Source: an uncultured Bacillota bacterium | Lineage (GTDB): Bacteria > Bacillota_I > Bacilli_A > Erysipelotrichales > Erysipelotrichaceae | Reading direction: 5' to 3' | DNA length: 64,000 nt | Assembly (NCBI GenBank): GCA_937919165.1 | Contig: CALFPO010000024.1 | Location: 1-64,000, forward strand | Shown: positions 18,144 to 26,473 of the stretch, piece by piece | Layout of the letters: each line of letters opens with the position of its first letter | How positions within the stretch are numbered: the first letter of the stretch is position 1 | Position numbers and translations under genes: made by a program | The notes under the pieces: model-generated | What the model saw: the letters and a program-made list of their open reading frames with translations, nothing else | What the model was told of the DNA's origin: nothing | Database searches by the model: none

Positions 18144-19109
18144 TTATTTGATCTTTTCTGCATCTTTTCTGTTTGTCTTTGAAACAATATAGTGTGGCCT
18201 ATTCTTGCTTTCCATATATGTCTTTCCTACATATTGACCCATCACGCCTATAGAGAACAGCATTATTCCGCCAATGATCAAGATTGCACATATTAACGTT
18301 GCCCATCCCTGTACAGGATCACCAAATATCGCATACTTGACAACGATAAACAGCATATAAATAAATGCAACGATAGTCATTATAATACCAAGATACGATG
18401 CAAGATCCAACGGAAAACTTGAGAAGTTTACAATGCCGTCAATCGCATACTTTACAAGACCCCAAAACGACCACGATGTTGTTCCAGCAACTCTTTCTAC
18501 ATTCTCATATTCTATCCAATAGGTATCAAACCCTACCCAAGAGAAGATTCCTTTAGAGAAGCGATTGTATTCACTCATAGACAATATGGCGTCTACCATA
18601 TTTCTTCTCATCAAGCGATAATCACCTGCTCCGTCAACCATTTGAGCATCAGATATTTTGTTGACTATCTTATAGAATTGTCTTGCAAAGAACGTCCTGA
18701 CCTTTGAATCGCCAGCCCTGGTAACTCTCCTAGCAGCTGCGCAGTCATATTTTCCGGTCTTGATTGCCTCAAGCATTTGCTTAAGCAACACAGGAGGATG
18801 CTGAAGATCGGCATCAAGTATTCCAACATAATCGCCTTTTGCATTGCATAGTCCTGCATACATGGCTGATTCCTTGCCAAAGTTTCGAGAGAAAGAAAGG
18901 TAGCTTATATGCTTATCTTTTTTGGCTAACCTTTCCATCTCTTCCAATGTCTTGTCTGAAGAACCATCATTAACCAGAATGATTTCATAGTCTTCTTTAA
19001 AGTCTTTTGCGACTTTGCTCATTTCTTCGTAGAAAAAAGGCAGCGATTCTTCTTCGTTGTAACAAGGTACTATTATTGATATCAATTCTTTCTTCTTTGT
19101 GTTTGCCAT
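18144..19109 (-). CDS. Polyprenyl-phosphate glycosyltransferase, GT2 (GtrB-like), copy 2
   Basis: 321 residues from the ATG at 19109 (MANTKKKELISIIVPCYNEE). A longer frame starts at TTG 19121 but overlaps the upstream stop and has no better ribosome site. Metal site LDADLQHPP, then two C-terminal spans and GQYVGKTYMESKNRPHYIV. The conserved middle (DGAGDYRLMRRNMVDAI, YNRFSKGIF, VERVAGTTSWSFWGLVKYAI) is almost the same in copy 1. It begins 1 bp after the deacetylase stop. That pairing recalls the FlmF2-NaxD arrangement in which an Und-P-HexNAc is made and then deacetylated. Confidence 0.82.
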   Translation of the reverse strand: MANTKKKELISIIVPCYNEEESLPFFYEEMSKVAKDFKEDYEIILVNDGSSDKTLEEMERLAKKDKHISYLSFSRNFGKESAMYAGLCNAKGDYVGILDADLQHPPVLLKQMLEAIKTGKYDCAAARRVTRAGDSKVRTFFARQFYKIVNKISDAQMVDGAGDYRLMRRNMVDAILSMSEYNRFSKGIFSWVGFDTYWIEYENVERVAGTTSWSFWGLVKYAIDGIVNFSSFPLDLASYLGIIMTIVAFIYMLFIVVKYAIFGDPVQGWATLICAILIIGGIMLFSIGVMGQYVGKTYMESKNRPHYIVSKTNRKDAEKIK

Positions 19110-19110
19110 T

Positions 19111-20004
19111 TTATTTACCAATTATTGCTTTGATATTCTCTACAGCATTCTTCTCTATATGTCTATTTGGAGACATATTGAATTCCCTTGAAGAAACCGC
19201 GTTCATTTCTTTGCAATACTCCTCTTCTAAAGCTGTTCCTGGATGAAACAAGATCTCTAGGTTTCTGTCATGTTTTTGTGCATATCTTGACATATCATCG
19301 TAGATTGCATCTATCCTTTCACGATCCATCTTTCCGCTCATGATAAGACCCCACATATATATTTTATCAAGTTTATGGCATTCGCAATACCTGTCAACTT
19401 TTCTTGAATACAACATCAATATTCTGTTCTTTATGATATTGACGACATTGTAGGTATGCCATAGGCCTATATTCTTGATGAAAAGCGCCATAGGTTCTTT
19501 TGGATTTCTTATGAATTCCACATCGTATTTCTCTTCTTCTATGACTTCAACCAATGCATCCCAAACCACCGGAATCAAATGTGTATGGACATGCGAATCG
19601 ATCCTAAGACCTTCTTGTTTGATAACGACCCTCTTTTTCTTCGCAATTTCAAAACACTTGTCTGTCGTCTCTTTAACTTTATCTATCTGTTTTTTTAACA
19701 CTTTTTTGAGTTCATCTTTTACCTTATTTCTTCTAAAACTATACGAGATAAGAAAAAGATCTTTCCAGCTGTATGCCATATCGCCTTCCACAAGATTTAT
19801 GTGAACGCTGATTTTTGGCAAGAACGGCATATTCTCTATTTCATCAAAAAACATATCCATAGATGCATCAAAAGCAGGCATATTGGAAATGATCGATATG
19901 CTGTCAAGCTTTCCAGCTTTCAGGCACATCAATATGTCTTTAGAAGTGTTTATGCTATAGCCGTAATCATCAGCATGTATATCTGGTCTAAATTTTTTCT
20001 CCAC
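19111..20004 (-). CDS. YdjC/ChbG-family carbohydrate deacetylase (NaxD-like)
   Basis: About 297 residues. Motifs of the YdjC metal-dependent deacetylase fold are HADDYG near the N-terminus, SVHINLVEG, RIDSHVHTHLIP and EILFHPG; the Asp and His residues bind the catalytic metal. The family removes acetyl groups from N-acetylated sugars: ChbG acts on chitin oligomers, NaxD on Und-P-HexNAc in lipid A modification. With GT2 genes directly downstream and a GT-C gene directly upstream, an Und-P-HexNAc substrate is likely here. I prefer the GTG at 20004 because AGGAG is 8 bases before it; a GTG at 20013 is also in frame. Confidence 0.75.
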   Translation of the reverse strand: MEKKFRPDIHADDYGYSINTSKDILMCLKAGKLDSISIISNMPAFDASMDMFFDEIENMPFLPKISVHINLVEGDMAYSWKDLFLISYSFRRNKVKDELKKVLKKQIDKVKETTDKCFEIAKKKRVVIKQEGLRIDSHVHTHLIPVVWDALVEVIEEEKYDVEFIRNPKEPMALFIKNIGLWHTYNVVNIIKNRILMLYSRKVDRYCECHKLDKIYMWGLIMSGKMDRERIDAIYDDMSRYAQKHDRNLEILFHPGTALEEEYCKEMNAVSSREFNMSPNRHIEKNAVENIKAIIGK

Positions 20005-21442
20005 CCAAGTCACTCCTATAGAAAGCTATCAGATATATGAAGACTGTTACCGGAACACCATACTTGTTCAGCAAGACGCTAAAGAAGGTTATTCCGATTG
20101 TTCCCAAAACCATCAGTTTACAGTTCGAGATAGTAACATCATCGTTTTTGTGAGAATTATAAACTAAACCTACGGTGAATACAAATAAATATATGAGGGC
20201 ACTTATTCCAAGCATTGCATATGAAACGATTCCGCCTGTTCCGCCATATTCTTGAGCCATTTCAACAGAATAGTGATCTCCACTCCAAAGAATATAAAAC
20301 TTATGTGTCAATAATCTGATCAAATCAACGGGATGGGTAAACAGATGCTTGTATTGATTCAACAGCACCATTCTTCCGGCCATGGTAGCATTTTCAAAAT
20401 CATAGGAGTTTTCAAGGCCGACGCTTTTCAGATAGTCTCTAATCGCTTCATTCGGAAAGCCATCAACCTGTTCGCCCAACGAGTCAATATTTGCCCCGTG
20501 AATTAAAATGTAGTACGTGTTCATTGTGCTATTTAATTCATTTATGCCGTATTTCTTTTCTATCGACTTTGTTACCAATCCTGACAACGCTATAGATATC
20601 ACTAACGAACAAGCAATTATTGTTTTCTTTCGGATATTAATATTACTCAGCAATACAGATATTCCCATTATTGCGTAAAGAACGCTACCGATAGGGCTTA
20701 CAGAATTTGTCAGCATAACAACAGCTACCAGACATATACCAAATATGTATATATTTCTCTTATTGTCTGTCGTAGCCAATTTATTGAAAACAAACAGAAA
20801 CAACGAAAAATAGAAATACGAGAGAACTTCATGAGTAGGGATGAACGTCAACAGAATTGTTGACGGCATCAAGATATATAGCATCAAAACGATAAAAGCT
20901 TTGTCTTTTTCAACAATGTTCTTGAAGGAGAAGAAATTTGCGATTGTTCCAATCAGGAACAAAATAAACATGCCTATATGCAGTGGAATATCTGCAATCT
21001 TGAATACAGATAGATGCAGCGCTATGCCAAATAGATGCGAAATCGTTTTTGAACTGATGTGTTCATTATTGATGATTCTGTTTGCTAAATCGTTGTATAT
21101 GCTTACATCACCGGAACCTTGAGTAGGATCAAAATAGAACAAGCAAGTATATATGACCTTCAGCACAATCATTGTTGTAACAATAATCAAGAGCATAGTT
21201 TTTATATCAAATCTTGATACAAACAACAACAGTTTGTTCAATAGTTCGTGCAATCTTTTCTTTAAAATGAAAACAAAAACAGCATAAAGAACAATAACGA
21301 ATACAAACGCGAAAATTCTCATAGCACCAGTGAAAAAGCTGGTGAATACATATAAAGAAGAAATTGGTGCAAACAAGAAAAACAGTTCTATAAATATAGA
21401 CATTGTTTTCTTGAACCAATCATAATATGTTCCGTTTTGCAT
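19988..21442 (-). CDS. Polytopic membrane protein, GT-C glycosyltransferase-like
   Basis: 484 residues with about 11 spans. The first external loop reads FDPTQGSGDVSIYNDLANRI, with the acid residue expected in PMT/ArnT-like enzymes. A second conserved-looking loop near residues 320-400 includes HPVDLIRLLTHKFYILWSGD, seen in GT39/PMT-type bacterial proteins. It may transfer the deacetylated sugar from Und-P to an external acceptor. The 3' end overlaps the deacetylase start. The ATG at 21442 follows a terminator and has no clear ribosome site; the ATG at 21403 is an alternative. Confidence 0.6.
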   Translation of the reverse strand: MQNGTYYDWFKKTMSIFIELFFLFAPISSLYVFTSFFTGAMRIFAFVFVIVLYAVFVFILKKRLHELLNKLLLFVSRFDIKTMLLIIVTTMIVLKVIYTCLFYFDPTQGSGDVSIYNDLANRIINNEHISSKTISHLFGIALHLSVFKIADIPLHIGMFILFLIGTIANFFSFKNIVEKDKAFIVLMLYILMPSTILLTFIPTHEVLSYFYFSLFLFVFNKLATTDNKRNIYIFGICLVAVVMLTNSVSPIGSVLYAIMGISVLLSNINIRKKTIIACSLVISIALSGLVTKSIEKKYGINELNSTMNTYYILIHGANIDSLGEQVDGFPNEAIRDYLKSVGLENSYDFENATMAGRMVLLNQYKHLFTHPVDLIRLLTHKFYILWSGDHYSVEMAQEYGGTGGIVSYAMLGISALIYLFVFTVGLVYNSHKNDDVTISNCKLMVLGTIGITFFSVLLNKYGVPVTVFIYLIAFYRSDLGGEKI

Positions 21443-21445
21443 AAT

Positions 21446-21470
21446 GAAAAGATATGGCTACGCCATATCT
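21446..21470 (-). terminator. Rho-independent terminator after UDP-GlcA 4-epimerase
   Basis: Stem AGATATGGC / GCCATATCT (21450-21458, 21462-21470) with a three-base loop. On the minus strand it is followed by TTTT. It separates the epimerase gene from the GT-C gene. Confidence 0.75.
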
Positions 21471-21562
21471 ATATTACTATTATTTAGCACAAAAATCACA
21501 TGGCAGGCTAGGCGCATAACTACATAGGCCATTGTAAACACGCAATGTGTGCCAAATGCACC

Positions 21563-22576
21563 TTACTGCTTTTTATGATATGTTTTATACCACTTGGCAA
21601 ATTCGTTTAGTCCGTCTTTCAAATTTGTGTTTGGTTTAAAACCATAATTTTTTTCCAACTCGCTTGTATCTGCATAAGTAACCGGCACATCGCCTGGTTG
21701 CATCTCGACAAGTTCCAAGTGTTCTTCGATATCGAAATCTGCTGACAGTATTTCGTTGTTTATAAGGCATTCGCTCAGTATCTTCACGAAATTCATGAGA
21801 TTCTCGGGATGGCTGTTTCCGATATTGTACAGATTGTACCTATCAATCGGGCCGTTCTTTATTATTCTGAATATGCCTTCAACAATATCATCGACATATG
21901 TGAAGTCCCTTTCACAGTTTCCGTAATTGAATATCTTTATCTTCTCACCTTTCACAAGCTTGTTTGTGAAACTGAAATATGCCATGTCAGGTCTTCCCAT
22001 AGGACCGTATACGGTAAAGAATCTCAAACCGGTACTTGGGATATTGTACAGATGGCTGTACGTGTAGGCAAAAAGCTCGTTGCTCTTCTTGGTTGCTGCG
22101 TACAGAGAGACAGGATGGTCTACCTTGTCGTCTGTAGAGAATGGAACTTTCTCATTTCCTCCGTATACGGATGAGCTCGATGCATATATCAGATGCTCTA
22201 CAGGATTACTTCTTACGGCTTCCAGAATATTATAGAATCCGATAACGTTAGACTCTATATATACATCTGGATGGTCTATGGAATATCTTACACCAGCCTG
22301 GGCAGCCAGATTCACCACAATATCAAACTTATTATCAGCGAATATCCGATCGACAAGACCCTTGTCGCCGATGTCTCCCTTCACGAAAGTAAATCTTCCG
22401 TTGGATAGCTCATCTATGCCCTTCAGCCTCTCAAGCTTTAGGTTGACATCGTAGTAGTCGTTAAGATTGTCGATTCCGATTATGGTGCAGCCGCTGTCCT
22501 TCAGAAGCCTTTTGCAAAGATATGATCCTATGAATCCGGCACAACCAGTAACTAGTATTTTTTTGTTCTCTAACAT
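21563..22576 (-). CDS. UDP-glucuronate 4-epimerase (GAE/LspL type)
   Basis: 337 residues of an extended SDR. NAD loop TGCAGFIGSYLCKRLL; LAAQAGVRYSID and the active site SSSSVYGGN, YAATKKSNELFA (Tyr and Lys) are typical of UDP-glucuronate 4-epimerases; RFFTVYGPMGRPDMAYF follows. It would interconvert UDP-GlcA and UDP-GalA. The supplier of UDP-GlcA is the HTH-UGD fusion at 13880, so the two probably provide uronic acid for the surface glycan. It is monocistronic, with its own terminator. Its promoter faces the XRE regulator gene at 22689. Confidence 0.87.
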   Translation of the reverse strand: MLENKKILVTGCAGFIGSYLCKRLLKDSGCTIIGIDNLNDYYDVNLKLERLKGIDELSNGRFTFVKGDIGDKGLVDRIFADNKFDIVVNLAAQAGVRYSIDHPDVYIESNVIGFYNILEAVRSNPVEHLIYASSSSVYGGNEKVPFSTDDKVDHPVSLYAATKKSNELFAYTYSHLYNIPSTGLRFFTVYGPMGRPDMAYFSFTNKLVKGEKIKIFNYGNCERDFTYVDDIVEGIFRIIKNGPIDRYNLYNIGNSHPENLMNFVKILSECLINNEILSADFDIEEHLELVEMQPGDVPVTYADTSELEKNYGFKPNTNLKDGLNEFAKWYKTYHKKQ

Positions 22577-22688
22577 ACCTCTATTTTATATCAATGATCA
22601 TAAATTGTTCTTTATTTTCCATGTTTTTCTTGCCTTGTTACTTGTTTCACATTATTATAAAGACACAAGGACATGGTTATAAAATAAT

Positions 22689-23159
22689 ATGGAAAAGACA
22701 GACCTCCCAAAGATATTGAGCCTCAAGTCTGATGAGCTTATTGATTGGTGCAATGCCCGCAAGAAAGAGAAACATCTTTCAAATGCCAAACTTTCTGAAC
22801 TTACGAATGTTCCTGAAGGAACATTGGACCGCATCTTCACCGGCAAGAATCCCGAGTTCAGATACAGTACAATACAACCGATCGTAGCCCTGCTTATTGG
22901 TTTTGATGATGAAACTCCTGAAGATGAAAGCGGAGAATATTATGCCACAACCATTGAAGGTTACAAACTTATCGTCGAAAACAAGAATCACATCATTGAT
23001 GAACTAAAGAAAGCCTATGCGGAACTTCAGAAAGAAACAGATTATCTGAGAGAGGAGAACGAAAGAAAGCATAATATAATTACCGACAACAGCAGCCACA
23101 TAAAGTGGCTTGAAGGAATCATAAACGAGATAAGAGACAAAGTAAAGGATGGCCACTAA
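22689..23159 (+). CDS. XRE-like DNA-binding protein with coiled-coil tail
   Basis: 156 residues. About 20-65 look like an XRE-type helix-turn-helix (KHLSNAKLSELTNVPEGTLDRIFTG). From about 95 to 150 there is a long charged helix with heptad character (NHIIDELKKAYAELQKETDYL), suggesting a coiled-coil dimer. It is divergent from the epimerase gene, so it may regulate the glycan locus; that is inference. No Shine-Dalgarno is seen; an AT-rich TATAAA lies 6 bases before the ATG. The stop codon sits inside its terminator hairpin. Confidence 0.75.
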   Translation: MEKTDLPKILSLKSDELIDWCNARKKEKHLSNAKLSELTNVPEGTLDRIFTGKNPEFRYSTIQPIVALLIGFDDETPEDESGEYYATTIEGYKLIVENKNHIIDELKKAYAELQKETDYLREENERKHNIITDNSSHIKWLEGIINEIRDKVKDGH

Positions 23160-23172
23160 GGCCATCCTTTTT
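23145..23172 (+). terminator. Terminator of the XRE gene
   Basis: Perfect 10-bp stem AAGGATGGCC / GGCCATCCTT with loop ACTAA, followed by T residues. It includes the stop codon of the XRE gene. Confidence 0.9.
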
Positions 23173-23191
23173 CGAAAGAAGGAAATCTATG

Positions 23192-23219
23192 AAAACATCC
23201 GTTTTAGTATCCCCGGATG
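23192..23219 (-). terminator. Terminator of the ferritin-dfx-tspO operon
   Basis: On the minus strand CATCCG and CGGATG form a stem with a 12-base loop, followed by TTTT. It lies just past the tspO stop codon. Confidence 0.6.
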
Positions 23220-23229
23220 AGGGAATCAA

Positions 23230-23697
23230 TTAATTCAGTATACAGATCATCAAGTTCAAGTAGCCGGCAAAGGTCAGCCAGACCAGATATGGAATGTTCA
23301 GAATCGCTGCGGTCTTGCTTACCTGCTTGAAGTTGACTATCATCGACAGAACCACTAGCCACAACAGCACGATCCATATCAATGCAAATGTGTAGTTCTT
23401 CATGTTGAAGAAGATCAACGACCAGAAGAAGTTGAACACCAGCTGCATATAGTGGAACATCAGTCCTAAGAATCTGTAGCATGAATCTTCTGAAGTGTAG
23501 ATGATTCCGGCAGCTATGCCCATCAAGATATAGAGAATGGTCCAGGCAATCGGGAACACGATTGCTGGAGGAGACAATGCCGGCAGCTTCAGCCCTTCAT
23601 ATTCAAGACTCATCTGTTTCGTAAGGATTGCTGAAGCTACGCCTATGAGCAGCGGCAAGACAACCATGATGGCTATCATCAGCCTATTCTTCTTCAT
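23230..23697 (-). CDS. tspO: TspO/MBR family membrane protein
   Basis: 155 residues and five spans. The family signatures are LPALSPPAIVFPIAWTILYI and the aromatic-rich LVFNFFWSLIFF, and the length is normal. TspO proteins bind tetrapyrroles and are tied to oxidative stress; function differs by organism. The gene overlaps the end of the superoxide reductase gene by 14 bp and is last of the three-gene stress operon. Confidence 0.88.
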   Translation of the reverse strand: MKKNRLMIAIMVVLPLLIGVASAILTKQMSLEYEGLKLPALSPPAIVFPIAWTILYILMGIAAGIIYTSEDSCYRFLGLMFHYMQLVFNFFWSLIFFNMKNYTFALIWIVLLWLVVLSMIVNFKQVSKTAAILNIPYLVWLTFAGYLNLMICILN

Positions 23698-24064
23698 TTT
23701 TCTTTACCCATAATCCGTGTATGTTGCAGTACTCGTAGACATTCAGCAGCTTCTCGTCATTCAGACAGAAGTCGACTATCGGTTCATCATTGGATTTCAG
23801 ATATCTGATGTATGCGCTCTTATCCGTTTCCAGAATGATGAACTGGATGAAATGTTCATCAGTCATCGGATGGATGGTCTCTCCTACATGCACAGTAACA
23901 TTGCATCCATCCTTTATAATCATTGGCACATGCTTCTCTACTGTCGCATCGGTCGTGTTCGCTTCCAGAAGCTTCATTTCCTGGCCGCAGCAATGTGGAA
24001 CGACTTGCCTATCATCCAACATCATCACAATATTTCCGCATAATTCACATCTATAGATTTTCAT
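23684..24064 (-). CDS. dfx: Desulfoferrodoxin (superoxide reductase, 2Fe type)
   Basis: 126 residues from the ATG at 24064 (MKIYRCELCGN). The N-terminal desulforedoxin domain has the CxxC and CC pairs (CELC, HCC) that hold centre I. The reductase domain has the centre II ligands EKHVP, HVGETIHPM and CNIHGLW, so all His and Cys ligands are present. It reduces superoxide to peroxide in anaerobes. A frame 17 codons longer exists but lies within ferritin. It overlaps the ferritin stop by 14 bp, and tspO follows. Confidence 0.9.
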   Translation of the reverse strand: MKIYRCELCGNIVMMLDDRQVVPHCCGQEMKLLEANTTDATVEKHVPMIIKDGCNVTVHVGETIHPMTDEHFIQFIILETDKSAYIRYLKSNDEPIVDFCLNDEKLLNVYEYCNIHGLWVKKNEEE

Positions 24065-24542
24065 GGTATTCTCGCTTTCCGTATTTGTTGTCAAGTTCAT
24101 ATAAGCTGTTTCCAAACATACTCTTCTCGTCTATCATCTTCTGGGCATCCCTTTCCTCTTCAGCCTGTTCATTCACAAACCATTTGATGAATTCGGCTGT
24201 CCGGAAATCATTCTCCCTGAGTGACGTTTCGAAGATATTGTCGATTGATCTGGTCACATCCTTCTCGGCCTGTAGTCCTGTTTCCAGAACCTGATCGACA
24301 TTCTCGAATTCTTTGTCGAAAGCCCTGATGGCGATAAGTTTGACCTTCTCATTGTTCTGATGCATGTATTTGTATATTCTCATTGCATGAGCTATTTCCT
24401 CTTTTGCCTGAATCTTGTAGTAGTTGCTGTAGCCATCAAGGTTGCGGCTATCGAAGAAGTTAGAGAATTCCAAATACATATATGCAGCTTCAAATTCATT
24501 CGCTATCTGCTGATTCAGCAGATCTCTTATAGTATTTTTCAT
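24051..24542 (-). CDS. ftnA: Ferritin (non-haem, FtnA type)
   Basis: 163 residues, a four-helix ferritin. Ferroxidase ligands are visible: NEFEAAYMYLEFSNFF (Glu), KEEIAHAMR (Glu, His) and NEQAEEERDAQ (Glu). It oxidises and stores iron in the cytoplasm. AAGGAG precedes the ATG. It is the first gene of a tight operon with desulfoferrodoxin and TspO, so iron storage and superoxide removal are likely co-regulated. I did not find a clear PerR or Fur box upstream. Confidence 0.92.
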   Translation of the reverse strand: MKNTIRDLLNQQIANEFEAAYMYLEFSNFFDSRNLDGYSNYYKIQAKEEIAHAMRIYKYMHQNNEKVKLIAIRAFDKEFENVDQVLETGLQAEKDVTRSIDNIFETSLRENDFRTAEFIKWFVNEQAEEERDAQKMIDEKSMFGNSLYELDNKYGKREYHENL

Positions 24543-24654
24543 TCCTATGCAAGGCTCCTTTTCCTTGCAACTTCAATGTAACATTGCAGAGGTCAAAACG
24601 TATCCGTGCACAAACGAGTGATGCAGACGCATAGATGAATGGTCTTGATTCACT

Positions 24655-24679
24655 TAAAAAGCAGACCTTCAGGTCTGCT
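24655..24679 (-). terminator. Terminator of gtrA
   Basis: Stem AGCAGACC / GGTCTGCT with loop TTCA on the plus strand, followed on the minus strand by a T run. Confidence 0.88.
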
Positions 24680-24707
24680 GGTATGACAATTCTTTCTTGA
24701 TGATTTT

Positions 24708-25160
24708 CTAGCCCTTGAACACAAGCAACTTGCTGATGAAGTAGTTGACGATAGCCGTAAAGGCGTTGTCGAAAAACTTGACCCAGAACTCGTTTAGTCC
24801 AAGTTTGGTGATGAAGATGAATACGATCAGCTCATCAAGAAGCAGGGTTGAGATACGTCCTGAGGCAAACTTGATGAATTCCTCAACGATCATCGAATCA
24901 TCAGATTCAAAGCACCAGGTTCTATTGGTGAAGAAGGCAAATACTGTCGCCAAGAACCAAGCCAGGATATTGCTTATGAGCTCGTTCATGCCGAACAGTT
25001 TCGTGAACAGGAAGAACAGTATCATGTTGACGATTACTGTGCATCCGCCAAGGAACAGGTATACAAGCACTGATTTGTACTTCTTATAGATCGGCTGGAA
25101 GATCCTAAGAATAGGCCATTCCATTATGCGATCGAATATGTCTTTTTCTTTCTTTTTCAT
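24708..25160 (-). CDS. GtrA-family membrane protein (Und-P-sugar flippase candidate)
   Basis: 150 residues, four spans. YLFLGGCTVIVNMILFF, AWFLATVFAFFTNRTWCF and FKYF-like ends (KFFDNAFTAIVNYFISKLLVFKG) are typical of GtrA. GtrA proteins are thought to flip Und-P-linked sugars made by GtrB-type GT2 enzymes, three of which are in this window. It is monocistronic with its own terminator. TATACT lies 7 bases before the ATG and there is no Shine-Dalgarno, so the message may be leaderless. Confidence 0.85.
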   Translation of the reverse strand: MKKKEKDIFDRIMEWPILRIFQPIYKKYKSVLVYLFLGGCTVIVNMILFFLFTKLFGMNELISNILAWFLATVFAFFTNRTWCFESDDSMIVEEFIKFASGRISTLLLDELIVFIFITKLGLNEFWVKFFDNAFTAIVNYFISKLLVFKG

Positions 25161-25204
25161 ATGTACAAGTATACCCCATTTGCTGATTGTTTCCTAATCA
25201 AAGA

Positions 25205-25228
25205 AAAAGGGCTGCTCAAGGCAACCCC
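25205..25228 (-). terminator. Terminator of the AKR-FucI-cdd-udp operon
   Basis: Stem GGGTTGC / GCAGCCC (one G-T pair) on the minus strand with TTTTT after it. Confidence 0.75.
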
Positions 25229-25234
25229 TATAGA

Positions 25235-25984
25235 TTATCTTTTCGAATCCTCTTCAATCAGAATCTTGATGGCCTCGCAAGCCGTCTCGACCGATTTCTC
25301 CATCTCGGTGAAAGCCATGATGGCGCCTGCTCTGCATCTTCTTATTGAAGATATTACAAACAATGCTGCACACTCCATCTCGGAAGATACGACATGGCCT
25401 CTGCGCCATGCTTCCCATCTTTCCTTCAGCCTTGCTTCAGCAGGCATGCTCTCTGGCGAATGCTGACCATAGAACGAATCCTTGGACTGGGTGATTCCTT
25501 CCAGGAAGTTGTAGCCCAGCTTCTCAGCTGCTTTTGCCAAAGCATCAGTCACATGTCTATCTGCAACAGCAGGATACTCGATCGGAATGTAGTGGATTGT
25601 TGTTCCTTCGTCTCTTACGGCAGCATTGTTGATGACGCCATCCAGAGACTCATCATATGATTCATCGCATACTCTTCCGGCTGTGCCCACTCTGATGAAG
25701 GTATCGGCACCGCACTTGATCAGCTCTTCCAAAGCGATGGCTGTTGAAGGACATCCCATGCCGGTAGAAGTGACAGATACCTTTACGCCATTTAGATAAC
25801 CTGTCCAGGTCTTGTGCTCCCTATTGTGTGCCACAAGCTTTGCATCATCGAAATATGATGCAATCAGATCGGTCCTGAATGGATCTCCAGGCAGCAGGAC
25901 ATACTTTCCTACATCGCCTGGTCTGATCTGAGTATGATACTGAAGCTCCGCTTCCTTATCAAAGAAATGTGTTGTTCCGCCCAT
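25235..25984 (-). CDS. udp: Uridine phosphorylase
   Basis: 249 residues of the nucleoside phosphorylase family I. RPGDVGKYVLLPGDPFRTDLIA, STGMGCPSTAIALEEL, RVGTAGRV and SKDSFYGQHSPESMP, and SSEMECAALFVISS near the end, are those of uridine phosphorylase. It splits uridine with phosphate to uracil and ribose-1-phosphate. It lies 33 bp after cytidine deaminase, whose product is uridine, so they form consecutive steps of pyrimidine salvage. AAGGAG precedes the ATG. Confidence 0.9.
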   Translation of the reverse strand: MGGTTHFFDKEAELQYHTQIRPGDVGKYVLLPGDPFRTDLIASYFDDAKLVAHNREHKTWTGYLNGVKVSVTSTGMGCPSTAIALEELIKCGADTFIRVGTAGRVCDESYDESLDGVINNAAVRDEGTTIHYIPIEYPAVADRHVTDALAKAAEKLGYNFLEGITQSKDSFYGQHSPESMPAEARLKERWEAWRRGHVVSSEMECAALFVISSIRRCRAGAIMAFTEMEKSVETACEAIKILIEEDSKR

Positions 25985-26017
25985 TGTTATATGTTCTCCT
26001 TTTTCTCTAACGGTATA

Positions 26018-26458
26018 TTATTCTACTCCCCTGAAGCCATAGCCATCATTCTCATTCAGAACGAAGCGGCTTTCAGGAAGCATCTCTCTAAGCGAAAAGT
26101 CGTGATATTCGTTCTCTGACTTGGCACAGATGACTCTGAACTTGTCAGGATCGCAGAATTCTGCCATTACCTGACGGCATACGCCACATGGTGTGCAATA
26201 GCCCTCCAGTCCTCTTTCTCTGTCGCCACCGACGATCGCAATCTTCTCAAATTCTCTTACGTTTTCTGAAATGGCCTTGAAGAAAGCTGTTCTCTCGGCA
26301 CAGTTTGTAGCACTGAATCCGCTGTTCTCGACATTGCAGCCCTTGTACACCTTGCCATCACTCGTCAACAAGGCAGCACCTACCATCCAATTCGAATAAG
26401 GCGCATAAGCTGACTCTCTGGCCTCAATGGCCAATCTGATCAATTCCTCATTTGTCAT
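26018..26458 (-). CDS. cdd: Cytidine deaminase
   Basis: 146 residues. Zinc and catalytic motifs CNVENSGFSATNCAERTAFF (Cys and catalytic Glu) and CTPCGVCRQ (two zinc Cys) are intact. APYSNWMVGAALL is the usual N-terminal substrate segment. It converts cytidine to uridine. It lies 15 bp downstream of the FucI-like gene and 33 bp upstream of uridine phosphorylase. GAAAGGA precedes the ATG. Confidence 0.93.
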   Translation of the reverse strand: MTNEELIRLAIEARESAYAPYSNWMVGAALLTSDGKVYKGCNVENSGFSATNCAERTAFFKAISENVREFEKIAIVGGDRERGLEGYCTPCGVCRQVMAEFCDPDKFRVICAKSENEYHDFSLREMLPESRFVLNENDGYGFRGVE

Positions 26459-26473
26459 ATTGAATATCCTTTC

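Noticed and set aside
17166..19109. Tandem GT2 genes as an assembly duplication
   Set aside because: The two copies differ clearly at many positions (for example MDADMQDPP versus LDADLQHPP), so they are true paralogues.
23190..23234. 14-codon ORF with a ribosome-like site after the XRE gene terminator
   Set aside because: It coincides with the tspO terminator hairpin, has no recognisable relatives, and is too short to support.
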